Of a stretch of DNA of 64,000 nucleotides, positions 27,561 to 35,113 are shown piece by piece. The position numbers and the translations under genes are program-made. Source of the stretch: QNYZ01 sp964577615 (GTDB lineage: Bacteria > Desulfobacterota > Desulfobacteria > Desulfobacterales > QNYZ01); contig CAZNZW010000006.1 in the NCBI GenBank assembly GCA_964577615.1, positions 8,661 through 72,660 on the forward strand, read 5' to 3'. The first letter of the stretch is position 1; every line of letters starts with the position of its first letter. The notes below the pieces were generated by a model. That model was not told the origin of the DNA, did no database searches, and worked only from the letters and a program-made list of their open reading frames with translations.

Positions 27561-28874
27561 ATGGAAAAGGTCATTATCATGGGCGCCGCAGGCCGGGATT
27601 TCCATAACTTCAACGTCTATTTCAGGGATAACGAACGGTACCGGGTGATCGCCTTCACCGCCACCCAGATTCCCGATATCGAGGGGCGGGTATATCCGTC
27701 CGGCCTGGCCGGCCGGCTGTATCCGGACGGGATTCCCATCCGTTCCGATGCCGATCTGGCCGACATGATCCACGCGGATAAAATTGATCTGGTGGCGTTT
27801 TCATATTCCGATGTGCCCCATGTGGAAGTCATGCACAAAGCGTCGATCGTTACGGCGGCCGGCGCGGATTTCATGCTCATCGGCGCATCATATACCATGC
27901 TCAAATCTGATAAACAGATCGTTTCGGTCTGTGCCGTCCGCACGGGATGCGGTAAATCCCAGACCAGCCGGGAAGTGGTTAAGATACTGAAAAAAATGGG
28001 TAAGAAAGTGGTTTCCGTGCGTCACCCCATGCCCTACGGGGACCTGACCCGGCAGGCCGTCCAGCGGTTTGCCGGCTATGCGGATCTGGACACATATGAC
28101 TGCACCATCGAGGAGCGGGAAGAATACGAACCGGTGATCGATGCGGGCGCCGTGATTTATGCCGGCGTCGATTATGAGAAAATTCTGCGCCGGGCCGAAG
28201 GAGAAGCCGACGTCATTGTCTGGGACGGAGGCAACAATGATACGCCCTTTTTTCGCCCCGATGTCCATATTGTTATTTTCGATCCGCACCGGGTCGGCCA
28301 TGAAACCACGTATTTTCCCGGCGAAACCAATATGCTGCTGGCCGATATCGCCCTGATCAACAAGGTGGACAGCGCGCCGGCCGAAAACGTGGCGCAGCTC
28401 AAAAAAACGGTGGCGCGCCACAATCCCGGGGCCGCCATCGTTCTGGCCGAATCGGAAATCCTTGTTCCGTCCCCGGCGGCGATCGGGGGCCGGCGGGTGC
28501 TGGTCATCGAAGATGGCCCGACGGTGACCCATGGCGAAATGAAGTACGGCGCCGGTGTCATTGCCGCCCGGCGCTTTGATGCGGCCGAAATCGTCGATCC
28601 GCGGCCATATCTGGCGGGGACGCTGGTCGATACATTTGAGAAATATCCGGAGACCGGGGCCGTGCTTCCGGCCATGGGATACAGCCCGGAGCAGATTCGT
28701 GATCTGGAAGAGACCATCAACCGGACCGATTGCGATCTGGTTCTCGCCGCCACGCCGATTGACCTGTCCCGGTTGATGACGATTAAAAAACCGGTTCAGC
28801 GGATCCGGTACGCGTACAAAGACCACGGCGATCCCCGGCTGGAAACCGTATTGCGCGACAAACTGAAAGGATAG
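27561..28874 (+). CDS. P-loop GTPase-like protein (cyclic 2,3-diphosphoglycerate synthetase family)
   Basis: 437-aa protein with an N-terminal Rossmann-like part (KVIIMGAAGRDFHNFNVYF) and a P-loop RTGCGKSQTSR near residue 135, then VIVWDGGNNDTPFF and LINKVDSAP (NKxD guanine-specificity motif). The family is often named after an archaeal cyclic diphosphoglycerate synthetase, but bacterial members sit beside carbamate kinase and ornithine or carbamoyl enzymes, so a nitrogen-metabolism or metal-insertion role seems as likely. Function unproven. Confidence 0.75.
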   Translation: MEKVIIMGAAGRDFHNFNVYFRDNERYRVIAFTATQIPDIEGRVYPSGLAGRLYPDGIPIRSDADLADMIHADKIDLVAFSYSDVPHVEVMHKASIVTAAGADFMLIGASYTMLKSDKQIVSVCAVRTGCGKSQTSREVVKILKKMGKKVVSVRHPMPYGDLTRQAVQRFAGYADLDTYDCTIEEREEYEPVIDAGAVIYAGVDYEKILRRAEGEADVIVWDGGNNDTPFFRPDVHIVIFDPHRVGHETTYFPGETNMLLADIALINKVDSAPAENVAQLKKTVARHNPGAAIVLAESEILVPSPAAIGGRRVLVIEDGPTVTHGEMKYGAGVIAARRFDAAEIVDPRPYLAGTLVDTFEKYPETGAVLPAMGYSPEQIRDLEETINRTDCDLVLAATPIDLSRLMTIKKPVQRIRYAYKDHGDPRLETVLRDKLKG

Positions 28875-28878
28875 GGCA

Positions 28879-29817
28879 ATGACGGCAGGTGCTGCGAAAA
28901 AACCGATCCTGCTCGTGGCTCTGGGCGGTAATGCATTGATCCGGAAGGGCCAGACGGGCACGATTGCCGAGCAGTTTGACAATCTGAGCCTGCCCGCGGC
29001 CCAGCTGGCCCGTCTGTCCATGGACTACCGGCTGATCATTACCCACGGCAATGGCCCGCAGGTGGGCGACCTGCTTTTGCAGCAGGAGTGCTGCCGGCAG
29101 AGTCCGCGGCTGCCCCTTGAAATTCTTGTGGCCCAGACCGAAGGGCAGATCGGTTATATGATCGAGTCGAGCCTGGACGAGGCGCTCATGGATATCGGCG
29201 TTGCGTATCGGCCGCTGGTCAGCCTGATTACCTATGTGGTCGTCGACGAAAACGATCCGGCCTTTGCGCGCCCGACCAAGCCGATCGGTCCGGCCTTTGA
29301 TGGGAAAACGTCGCGCACGCTGTCGTATCCCACCGCCAAAACGGCCCGGGGGTATCGCCGGGTGGTGGCTTCCCCCAAACCGGTAACGATTATCGAAAAA
29401 CGGGAAATCAAGACGCTGATCGATTTGGATTTTATTGTGATCTGCTGCGGCGGGGGCGGAATTCCCGTCATCCGGAAAGGGCGGCGCTTCAATGGCGTTG
29501 ACGCGGTGGTTGACAAAGATCTGGCCAGTGCTAAGCTGGCCGATGAAGTCGGCGTTGATTTTTTTCTCATGGCCACCGACGAAACCGGCGTTTTTATGGA
29601 TTACGGCACTCCCCGGCAACACCGGCTGGATACCCTGTCGGTTGATGCGGCCGTGGCCGGTCGCCGGGCCGGTCAGTTCCCGGAAGGGTCCATGGGGCCC
29701 AAGGTCGACGCAGCTGTGCAATTTGTCCGCGCCACCGGTCGACGTGCGGTGATTGCCGCCATCGATGACATTGAAAAAGCCGTTGAAGGGGCCGCGGGAA
29801 CAGAGATAATTCCTTAA
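28879..29817 (+). CDS. arcC: Carbamate kinase
   Basis: 312-aa amino acid kinase that makes ATP from carbamoyl phosphate and ADP or the reverse. Signatures: LLVALGGNALI, THGNGPQVGDLLLQQE, ICCGGGGIPV, VDKDLASAKLADEVGVD and FLMATDETGV, and the late GSMGPKVDAAVQF. It starts 4 nt after the GTPase stop. No arginine deiminase or ornithine carbamoyltransferase gene lies in the window, so the carbamoyl phosphate source is not visible. Confidence 0.94.
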   Translation: MTAGAAKKPILLVALGGNALIRKGQTGTIAEQFDNLSLPAAQLARLSMDYRLIITHGNGPQVGDLLLQQECCRQSPRLPLEILVAQTEGQIGYMIESSLDEALMDIGVAYRPLVSLITYVVVDENDPAFARPTKPIGPAFDGKTSRTLSYPTAKTARGYRRVVASPKPVTIIEKREIKTLIDLDFIVICCGGGGIPVIRKGRRFNGVDAVVDKDLASAKLADEVGVDFFLMATDETGVFMDYGTPRQHRLDTLSVDAAVAGRRAGQFPEGSMGPKVDAAVQFVRATGRRAVIAAIDDIEKAVEGAAGTEIIP

Positions 29818-29850
29818 CCGGCGGGGCACGTGAATATACCGGAACATTGA

Positions 29851-31071
29851 ATGCAGGGCACGCGCATGCAGGCTGTTTATCATCTTCAAAATCCCATTAT
29901 GCCCTATGCCTGGGGCTCGCGGACCGCGCTGGCCGAACTGCTCGACAGCCCGCGGGCAGCAGATACGCCCCAGGCCGAATTGTGGATGAGCGCACATCCC
30001 CGGGCGCCATCGCTCGTGGTGGCCGCCGGGAAACCGGTGTCTCTCATTGACGCCATTGATCAGGACCCGGAGGGGATGCTGGGCGCAGCCGTTGCCCGGC
30101 GGTTTGACCGTCGGCTGCCGTATCTGTTCAAGGTGCTGGCCGTGGACCGGCCGCTTTCCATCCAGGCCCACCCGGACCGGCCGCAGGCCCGGGCCGGTTT
30201 TTTAAGGGAAAATAACCACCATATCTCCATGGATGCGCCGGAGCGCAATTATCGGGACGCCAGCCACAAACCCGAGCTGATCTGTGCGTTGACGGATTTT
30301 GATGCACTCAGCGGATTTCGGCCGGTGGCGGAAATCATGGCATTCATGCGCATGGCCTGCCCCCGGAGTCTGGCCGCCGAGATTGACTGGCTCGCCGGGC
30401 AGAACGATGCGGATGGTCCCGGCCGTTTTTTAAAGATGCTGTTATCCCTGCCGTCGGCGGCCCGGAAAGCGGCTGTTGCCGAGGCGGCGGTCCGAAGTGC
30501 GGCCGGGAAAGTACCCCCGCCGGCGGGTGACTGGGTGGGCCGTCTGGCCGATGCCTATCCGCACGATGCCGGTGTGCTGGCACCGCTTTTTATGCATCTG
30601 ATCCGTCTGACGCCGGGCCAGGCCCTCTATATTCCCGCCGGGCGGCTGCACGCGTATCTTCGTGGTACCGGGATTGAATTGATGGCCAATTCGGACAATG
30701 TCCTCCGGGGGGGGTTGACCGGGAAACATGTGGATGTGGCGGAACTGACCGCGATCCTGGAAACCGGCGCCTCACCCGTGCATCCGTTTGAACCGCAGCG
30801 GGTTGACGCCGTGGAATCTGTTTATCCGGCGCCGGCGGCGGAGTTCGTCCTTTCCCGGATCATGCCGGGGCCCGGGCGGCGATACACGGCCCGGCCCGAA
30901 ACAGGCGCCCGGATTATTCTCTGCACCGAAGGCCGGGCGGTCGTCACGGTTCCGGCCACCGGCGAAACACTGACCCTGCGCAAAGGCCGCTCCGTATTTG
31001 TGGCGGGCAGCATCGGCAGCTATACGCTGACCGGCCGGGGGGTTTTTTATCAGGCGGCCACGCCAGCGTAA
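29851..31071 (+). CDS. manA: Mannose-6-phosphate isomerase, class I
   Basis: Zinc isomerase of mannose 6-phosphate and fructose 6-phosphate, 406 aa. Motifs: QNPIMPYAWGSRTAL, PYLFKVLAVDRPLSIQAHPD (metal His), HKPELICALTDFDALSGFRP and ALYIPAGRLHAYLRGTGIELMANSDNVLRGGLT. The ATG at 29866 is an alternative start five codons in. It supplies mannose for glycans; it seems unrelated to the arginine genes upstream. Confidence 0.94.
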   Translation: MQGTRMQAVYHLQNPIMPYAWGSRTALAELLDSPRAADTPQAELWMSAHPRAPSLVVAAGKPVSLIDAIDQDPEGMLGAAVARRFDRRLPYLFKVLAVDRPLSIQAHPDRPQARAGFLRENNHHISMDAPERNYRDASHKPELICALTDFDALSGFRPVAEIMAFMRMACPRSLAAEIDWLAGQNDADGPGRFLKMLLSLPSAARKAAVAEAAVRSAAGKVPPPAGDWVGRLADAYPHDAGVLAPLFMHLIRLTPGQALYIPAGRLHAYLRGTGIELMANSDNVLRGGLTGKHVDVAELTAILETGASPVHPFEPQRVDAVESVYPAPAAEFVLSRIMPGPGRRYTARPETGARIILCTEGRAVVTVPATGETLTLRKGRSVFVAGSIGSYTLTGRGVFYQAATPA

Positions 31072-31079
31072 AAAACAGC

Positions 31080-31109
31080 TTGACATATATTTCAGGCTGG
31101 TGGTAGATG
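31080..31109 (+). promoter_or_regulatory. Candidate promoter of the aromatic operon
   Basis: TTGACA at 31080-31085 is a consensus -35, nine bases after the manA stop. The -10 is weak: TAGATG at 31104-31109, spacer 18. Transcription starting here would include the full leader. Confidence 0.5.
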
Positions 31110-31117
31110 TCCACCAG
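31097..31117. promoter_or_regulatory. Perfect 7-bp dyad over the promoter, operator candidate
   Basis: CTGGTGG (31097-31103) and CCACCAG (31111-31117) form a perfect inverted repeat with a 7-nt centre, overlapping the presumed -10 and start region. It could be a repressor site acting with the attenuator, or a 5' mRNA hairpin. Confidence 0.4.
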
Positions 31118-31136
31118 ACTGAAAAAAGGGATCACA

Positions 31137-31220
31137 ATGGCACAATCAACCGCAGGCAGATTTTTTTATTTTTTCTATTTTTGGTATTCCCCCTGCCTGA
31201 GGTGTGTCGTGCCGACGTAA
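31137..31220 (+). CDS. Aromatic leader peptide (Phe/Tyr/Trp-rich), attenuator control ORF
   Basis: 27-residue peptide: MAQSTAG-RFFYFFYFWY-SPCLRCVVPT. Residues 9-17 are nine consecutive aromatic residues: four Phe codons TTT, one TTC, three Tyr TAT and one Trp TGG. AAAAAAGGG stands about 6 nt before the ATG. The ORF sits in front of the shikimate operon, inside a leader that ends in an intrinsic terminator. Starvation for any charged aromatic tRNA would stall the ribosome on this run. Chance occurrence of such a run right here is very unlikely. Confidence 0.88.
   Translation: MAQSTAGRFFYFFYFWYSPCLRCVVPT
31153..31199 (+). promoter_or_regulatory. Attenuator 1:2 hairpin enclosing the aromatic codons
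   Basis: CAGGCAG (31153-31159) and CTGCCTG (31193-31199) are perfectly complementary over 7 bp and enclose exactly the aromatic codons (31161-31187). A ribosome stalled there covers segment 1 and frees segment 2. Confidence 0.7.
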
Positions 31221-31253
31221 AACATTTTTAACTGAGGTGACAGCCGCGGGCAG
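31193..31253 (+). promoter_or_regulatory. Attenuator 2:3 antiterminator pairing
   Basis: CTGCCTG (31193-31199), the same strand that forms the 1:2 hairpin, can also pair with CGGGCAG (31247-31253) over 7 bp with one G-U. This pairing uses bases 31247-31249 of the terminator's 5' arm and would weaken it. Confidence 0.6.
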
Positions 31254-31275
31254 AATCAATGCCGCGGCTTTTTTT
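31242..31275 (+). terminator. Attenuator intrinsic terminator (3:4) before the shikimate genes
   Basis: AGCCGCGG (31242-31249) pairs perfectly with CCGCGGCT (31262-31269) around a 12-nt loop, followed by a run of seven T through 31275. It lies 58 nt before the first structural gene, so the default state would be premature termination. Confidence 0.85.
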
Positions 31276-31281
31276 GTTTGG

Positions 31282-31305
31282 GGCCGTGGCAGACAAGCCA
31301 CGGCC
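31282..31305 (+). other. Second perfect 9-bp hairpin between attenuator and AroA' gene
   Basis: GGCCGTGGC (31282-31290), loop AGACAA, GCCACGGCC (31297-31305), then TTTCG. It is too poor in U to be a strong terminator. It lies about 15 nt before the GGGAGG ribosome site at about 31319-31324 and could affect translation or mRNA stability. Confidence 0.6.
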
Positions 31306-31332
31306 TTTCGCCGTTTAAAGGGAGGCAAAAAA

Positions 31333-32130
31333 ATGTCATTGCTGGGGAAACGGATTCGTCTGGAGCGGATTATCAATCGAAACACGGGGAAAACAGTGGT
31401 GGTCCCCATGGATCATGGGATTTCTGTCGGCCCCATTGCCGGCGTGATCGACCTGAAGGATGCCATCGGCCGGGTGGTCGACGGCGGCGCCAATGCCGTG
31501 GTGGAGCACAAAGGCATGGTGGGCGAAGGGCACCGGGGCAGCGGCCGCGACGTGGGGCTGATTATTCATCTGTCGGCGTCCACCAGCCTGTCCACCCGGC
31601 CCAATGCCAAGACGCTGGTCTGCACGGTCAAGGAGGCTGTTCAGCTGGGCGCCGATGCAGTCTCGATTCATGTCAACCTGGGAAACGGCCAGGAGAAGGA
31701 AATGCTCCACGATTTCGGCTGTGTGAGCCGGGAAGCCCGCAAATGGGGAATGCCGCTGCTGGCCATGATTTACCCCCGGGGTGAAAATATTGACGATGAA
31801 TATGATGTGGGTGTGGTCAAGCACGCGGCCCGGGTGGGGGCCGAGCTGGGCGCCGATATAGTCAAGGTCTCGTACACCGGATCGGTGGAAACCTTCCGGG
31901 AAGTGGTCGGAGGGTGTTCTGTTCCCGTTGTCATCGCCGGCGGCGCAAAAATGGATTCGGACCGGGACATCCTCGAAATGGTCCGCGGGGCCATCGATGC
32001 CGGCGGCGCCGGGGTGTCCATCGGCCGGAATGTGTTTCAGCATGCCGATCCAACGAAAATGGTCCAGGCCATATCGTCGATTGTCCATGGAGACAGCACG
32101 GTCGAAGAAGCACTCAAACGGCTGAACTGA
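31333..32130 (+). CDS. 2-amino-3,7-dideoxy-D-threo-hept-6-ulosonate synthase (archaeal-type AroA', class I aldolase family)
   Basis: 265 aa from the ATG at 31333 (GGGAGGC upstream); an in-frame start at 31204 would run through the terminator. The class I aldolase/DhnA fold shows VVPMDHGIS, VDGGANAVVEHKGM, SIHVNLGNGQEKEML, DIVKVSYTGS (Schiff-base Lys) and GGAKMDSDRDILEMVRGAIDAG with SIGRNVFQH. In archaea this enzyme joins aspartate semialdehyde to a deoxyhexosulose phosphate, replacing DAHP synthase. The next gene encodes the matching second enzyme, which supports the call over a simple aldolase. Confidence 0.9.
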   Translation: MSLLGKRIRLERIINRNTGKTVVVPMDHGISVGPIAGVIDLKDAIGRVVDGGANAVVEHKGMVGEGHRGSGRDVGLIIHLSASTSLSTRPNAKTLVCTVKEAVQLGADAVSIHVNLGNGQEKEMLHDFGCVSREARKWGMPLLAMIYPRGENIDDEYDVGVVKHAARVGAELGADIVKVSYTGSVETFREVVGGCSVPVVIAGGAKMDSDRDILEMVRGAIDAGGAGVSIGRNVFQHADPTKMVQAISSIVHGDSTVEEALKRLN

Positions 32131-32179
32131 ATTTTCAGCCCGCTGACGGATAGAAAACATAACAGTACAGGGCAAAACG

Positions 32180-33172
32180 ATGCGAAAAATATGGGTAAAA
32201 ATCGATCCATGGGATAAACAGATGGCCACAACCGCCATTGAGGGAGGCGCCGACGGTCTGCTGGTGCCCGACGGATGCGGTGAAAAGGCCAGGGCCCTGG
32301 GGCGGATCATGACGATTGCGTCGGACGGCGATCTCAAGCCCGGGGAAGATGTGGTCTACTTTTCCATTAAGGGGATGGCAGACGAGGCGGAGATTATCCG
32401 GCTCAGCCGGCAGAAGAAAGTGATTCTTCAGACGGATGACTGGACAATCATTCCGCTGGAGAACCTCATTGCCCGGCAGGCGGATGTCATCGTGCAGGTG
32501 GAGAGCCTGGAGGCGGCCCGGACGGCATTCGGGATTCTCGAAAAGGGGGTGGCGCACATCCTGCTCAGCGTTCCCGATGCCCCGGCGCTCAAAGAAGCCC
32601 TGACGGAACTGCGGGCGGCCACGGAGAAAACGACGCTGACCACGGCCAGGATTCTTTCCGTTACCCCGGCGGGGATGGGCGACCGGGTTTGCGTGGACAC
32701 GTGTACGCACATGGCGGCCGGGGAAGGTCTGCTGGTGGGCAACAGCAGCAGTGCGCTGTTTCTGGTGCATGCGGAAAGCATCGAGAACCCCTATGTGGCC
32801 CCCCGGCCGTTCCGGGTCAATGCCGGGGCGGTGCATGCCTACACCCGGGTGCCCGGGGGAAAAACCCGGTATCTGTCCGAACTGCGCGCCGGCGATGATG
32901 TTTTCATTGTCGATTACACGGGCCGGACCCGTGCGGGCACCGTCGGCCGCCTGAAAATCGAAAAACGGCCGCTGATGCTGATTACGGCTGAGACCGACGG
33001 CCGGACGGTGAGTACAATCGTCCAGAATGCCGAAACGATCCGGCTGACCCGGCCCGACGGCAGTGCGGTCTCGGTTGTTACGCTCCAGAAAGACGACGAG
33101 GTGATGGTCGCCGTGGAGGCCGCCGGCCGGCATTTCGGCCATAAGATCGATGAAACCATTACGGAGAAATAG
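32180..33172 (+). CDS. 3-dehydroquinate synthase II (archaeal-type AroB')
   Basis: 330-aa enzyme that oxidatively deaminates and cyclises the AroA' product to 3-dehydroquinate with NAD. Signatures: MRKIWVKIDPWDKQMATTAIEGGADG, GDRVCVDTCTHMAAGEGLLVGNSS, NPYVAPRPFRVNAGAVHAYTRVPGGKTRYLSEL in parts, and GRLKIEKRPLMLI. It has no similarity to the bacterial AroB fold. Found in archaea and some Desulfobacterota. Confidence 0.93.
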   Translation: MRKIWVKIDPWDKQMATTAIEGGADGLLVPDGCGEKARALGRIMTIASDGDLKPGEDVVYFSIKGMADEAEIIRLSRQKKVILQTDDWTIIPLENLIARQADVIVQVESLEAARTAFGILEKGVAHILLSVPDAPALKEALTELRAATEKTTLTTARILSVTPAGMGDRVCVDTCTHMAAGEGLLVGNSSSALFLVHAESIENPYVAPRPFRVNAGAVHAYTRVPGGKTRYLSELRAGDDVFIVDYTGRTRAGTVGRLKIEKRPLMLITAETDGRTVSTIVQNAETIRLTRPDGSAVSVVTLQKDDEVMVAVEAAGRHFGHKIDETITEK

Positions 33173-33178
33173 CCAGGG

Positions 33179-33775
33179 ATGTCTGCCGATCAAACAGAGA
33201 AAAAAACCGGTGCGCGGGGGAGGATTGACGCGCAGACCGCCCTGTACGCCGTGCTGGGCAACCCCGTGGGCCACAGTCTCAGCCCGGTGATGCACAATGC
33301 CGCCTTTGCCCATGCCGGGCACAACGGCGTATATGTGGCNNNNNNNNNNNNNNNNNNNNNNNNNNNNNNNNNNNNNNNNNNNNNNNNNNNNNNNNNNNNN
33401 NNNNNNNNNNNNNNNNNNNNNNNNNNNNNNNNNNNNNNNCCCCTGGCCGATTTTAGCGGGAAAGGGTGCGATGCAGTGGTCAACACCACCCCGGTGGGCA
33501 TGCGGCCGCATCCGGATGCCATGCCCCTGGACGAAAAAATTCTGCGGCCCGGCATGGTCGTGATGGACGCGGTTTACAATCCGCTGACTACCCGGCTGCT
33601 GGCGGCGGCGGACCGCGCCGGGTGCCGATGTGTCAGCGGGGTGGAGATGTTTGTCTATCAGGGGGCGATGCAGTTTGAATTGTGGACGGACCGGTCGGCA
33701 CCGGTGGCGCTGATGCGGTCGGTGGTATTGGCCGCGCTGGCCGGCGGATACCGGCCCGCCCGCCCCGATGCCTGA
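33179..33775 (+). CDS. aroE: Shikimate dehydrogenase, middle lost in N gap
   Basis: NADPH-dependent reduction of 3-dehydroshikimate. The N-terminal piece (YAVLGNPVGHSLSPVMHNAAFAHAG in parts) and C-terminal piece (DAVVNTTPVGM, VMDAVYNPLTTRLL, GVEMFVYQGAMQFELW in parts) are clearly AroE. About 165 residues are present against the usual 270-280, so around 110 residues (330 bp or more) are missing where only 100 N stand. The lost part contains the catalytic Lys/Asp and the nucleotide-binding loop. The uninterrupted frame across the Ns is a coincidence. No 3-dehydroquinate dehydratase gene is seen as a separate ORF. Confidence 0.9.
   Translation: MSADQTEKKTGARGRIDAQTALYAVLGNPVGHSLSPVMHNAAFAHAGHNGVYVXXXXXXXXXXXXXXXXXXXXXXXXXXXXXXXXXXPLADFSGKGCDAVVNTTPVGMRPHPDAMPLDEKILRPGMVVMDAVYNPLTTRLLAAADRAGCRCVSGVEMFVYQGAMQFELWTDRSAPVALMRSVVLAALAGGYRPARPDA
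33340..33439. other. 100-N assembly gap inside aroE
   Basis: Flanking sequences are not duplicated. From comparison with the AroE family length the real gap should be a few hundred bases. Confidence 0.85.
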
Positions 33776-33850
33776 GCGGCGGTCCGCCGGTGTTTCGAAT
33801 GGATGGCGCGCGGACATTGCCGCCGATGACCGGGCAGGAGACCAGATATC

Positions 33851-35113
33851 ATGATTGAAATCAGAACCGAACCGATAGATGACGGCCGCATATCGATTCC
33901 CGGATCGAAAAGCTATACCCACCGGGCGCTGGTGGCGGCGGCATTGTCCAACGGATGCTGCCGGATCGACAACCCCCTGCGCAGCGAGGATACCAGGCTG
34001 ACCGCAGCAGCACTGCGCAGCTGGGGCATCGGGATCGATTCCACCGCCGCCGGCTATCTCGTGCGCGGGGTGGGCGGGGCGTTTGCGCCGCGGAGAGAAC
34101 CGGTTGATCTGAACAATTCCGGTACCTCGATGCGGCTGTTGATTGCCGCGGCCGTACTGGGGCAGGGGCGGTACGTGCTGACCGGATCGGAACGGATGCG
34201 CCAGCGGCCCGTGGGCGATCTCATTAATGCCCTGCGCCAGGCCGGGGCCGACGTGGTGTCATTGGATAACAACGGCTGTCCGCCCGTGGCGGTCGTTGGC
34301 GGGACGTTGCGGGGCGGTCCGGTCCGGATTGACTGCCACCTCAGCAGCCAGTTCTTGTCGGGCCTGCTCTTTGTGGCGCCTTTTGCGCCGCTGGGCATGG
34401 ATATCCACGTCAGTGCCGGGCCGGTATCGACGCCCTATATCGACATGACCCTGGCCGTGATGGCCGCCTTCGGCATCCGGGTGGCACGGGACGGATACCG
34501 GCATTTCCGGGTTGACGGAAAGCAGACATATCGGGCAACGGATCTTGTTGTAGCGGCAGATGCCTCCAACGCCGGTTATTTCTGGGCCGCCGCGGCCGTG
34601 ACCGGCCGCAGGATCAAGGTGCCGGGGCTGGGGAAAACCACCTGCCAGGGGGATATCGGATTCGTCGACATACTGGCTCAAATGGGCTGCACGGTGGCCC
34701 ATGAGCCGGATGGCATCGCCGTGGCCGGCGGCGACCTGACGGCCGTGGATGTCGACATGTCCTCTATGCCCGATCTGGTGCCAACCCTGGCCGTGGTGGC
34801 CGCCTTTGCCCGGGGGCGCACCCGGATCCGCAACGTGTCCCATCTCAAGGCCAAGGAGAGTGACCGGCTGGCGGCCGTTACCACCGAATTGCGGAAGATG
34901 GGTATCCGGGCCGGCAGTGATGCCGATTCCCTGACGGTTACCGGCGGACCTGCCCGGGGGGCGGTGATCGATACGTATGATGATCACCGCATTGCCATGA
35001 GTTTTGCCGTGGCCGGTCTGAAAATACCGGGGATGAAAATCCGCAACGAATCGTGCGTGGCCAAATCATTCCCCGGCTTCTGGGATGTTTTCAACGGGCT
35101 TTATCGCCGATGA
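33851..35113 (+). CDS. aroA: 3-phosphoshikimate 1-carboxyvinyltransferase (EPSP synthase)
   Basis: 420-aa enzyme condensing shikimate 3-phosphate and PEP. Motifs: GSKSYTHRALVAAALSNG (S3P binding), LNNSGTSMRLLIAAAVLG, GSERMRQRPVGDLINAL, SSQFLSGLLFVAP, LKAKESDRLAAVTTELRKMG and TYDDHRIAMSFAVAGL. The NNSGTSMR segment replaces the NAGTAxR of glyphosate-sensitive class I enzymes, so it may be a divergent class. The stop overlaps the aroK start. Confidence 0.94.
   Translation: MIEIRTEPIDDGRISIPGSKSYTHRALVAAALSNGCCRIDNPLRSEDTRLTAAALRSWGIGIDSTAAGYLVRGVGGAFAPRREPVDLNNSGTSMRLLIAAAVLGQGRYVLTGSERMRQRPVGDLINALRQAGADVVSLDNNGCPPVAVVGGTLRGGPVRIDCHLSSQFLSGLLFVAPFAPLGMDIHVSAGPVSTPYIDMTLAVMAAFGIRVARDGYRHFRVDGKQTYRATDLVVAADASNAGYFWAAAAVTGRRIKVPGLGKTTCQGDIGFVDILAQMGCTVAHEPDGIAVAGGDLTAVDVDMSSMPDLVPTLAVVAAFARGRTRIRNVSHLKAKESDRLAAVTTELRKMGIRAGSDADSLTVTGGPARGAVIDTYDDHRIAMSFAVAGLKIPGMKIRNESCVAKSFPGFWDVFNGLYRR

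Noticed and set aside
32135..33922. 595-codon minus-strand open frame across AroB' and aroE
   Set aside because: It runs through the N gap and lies opposite well-recognised genes.
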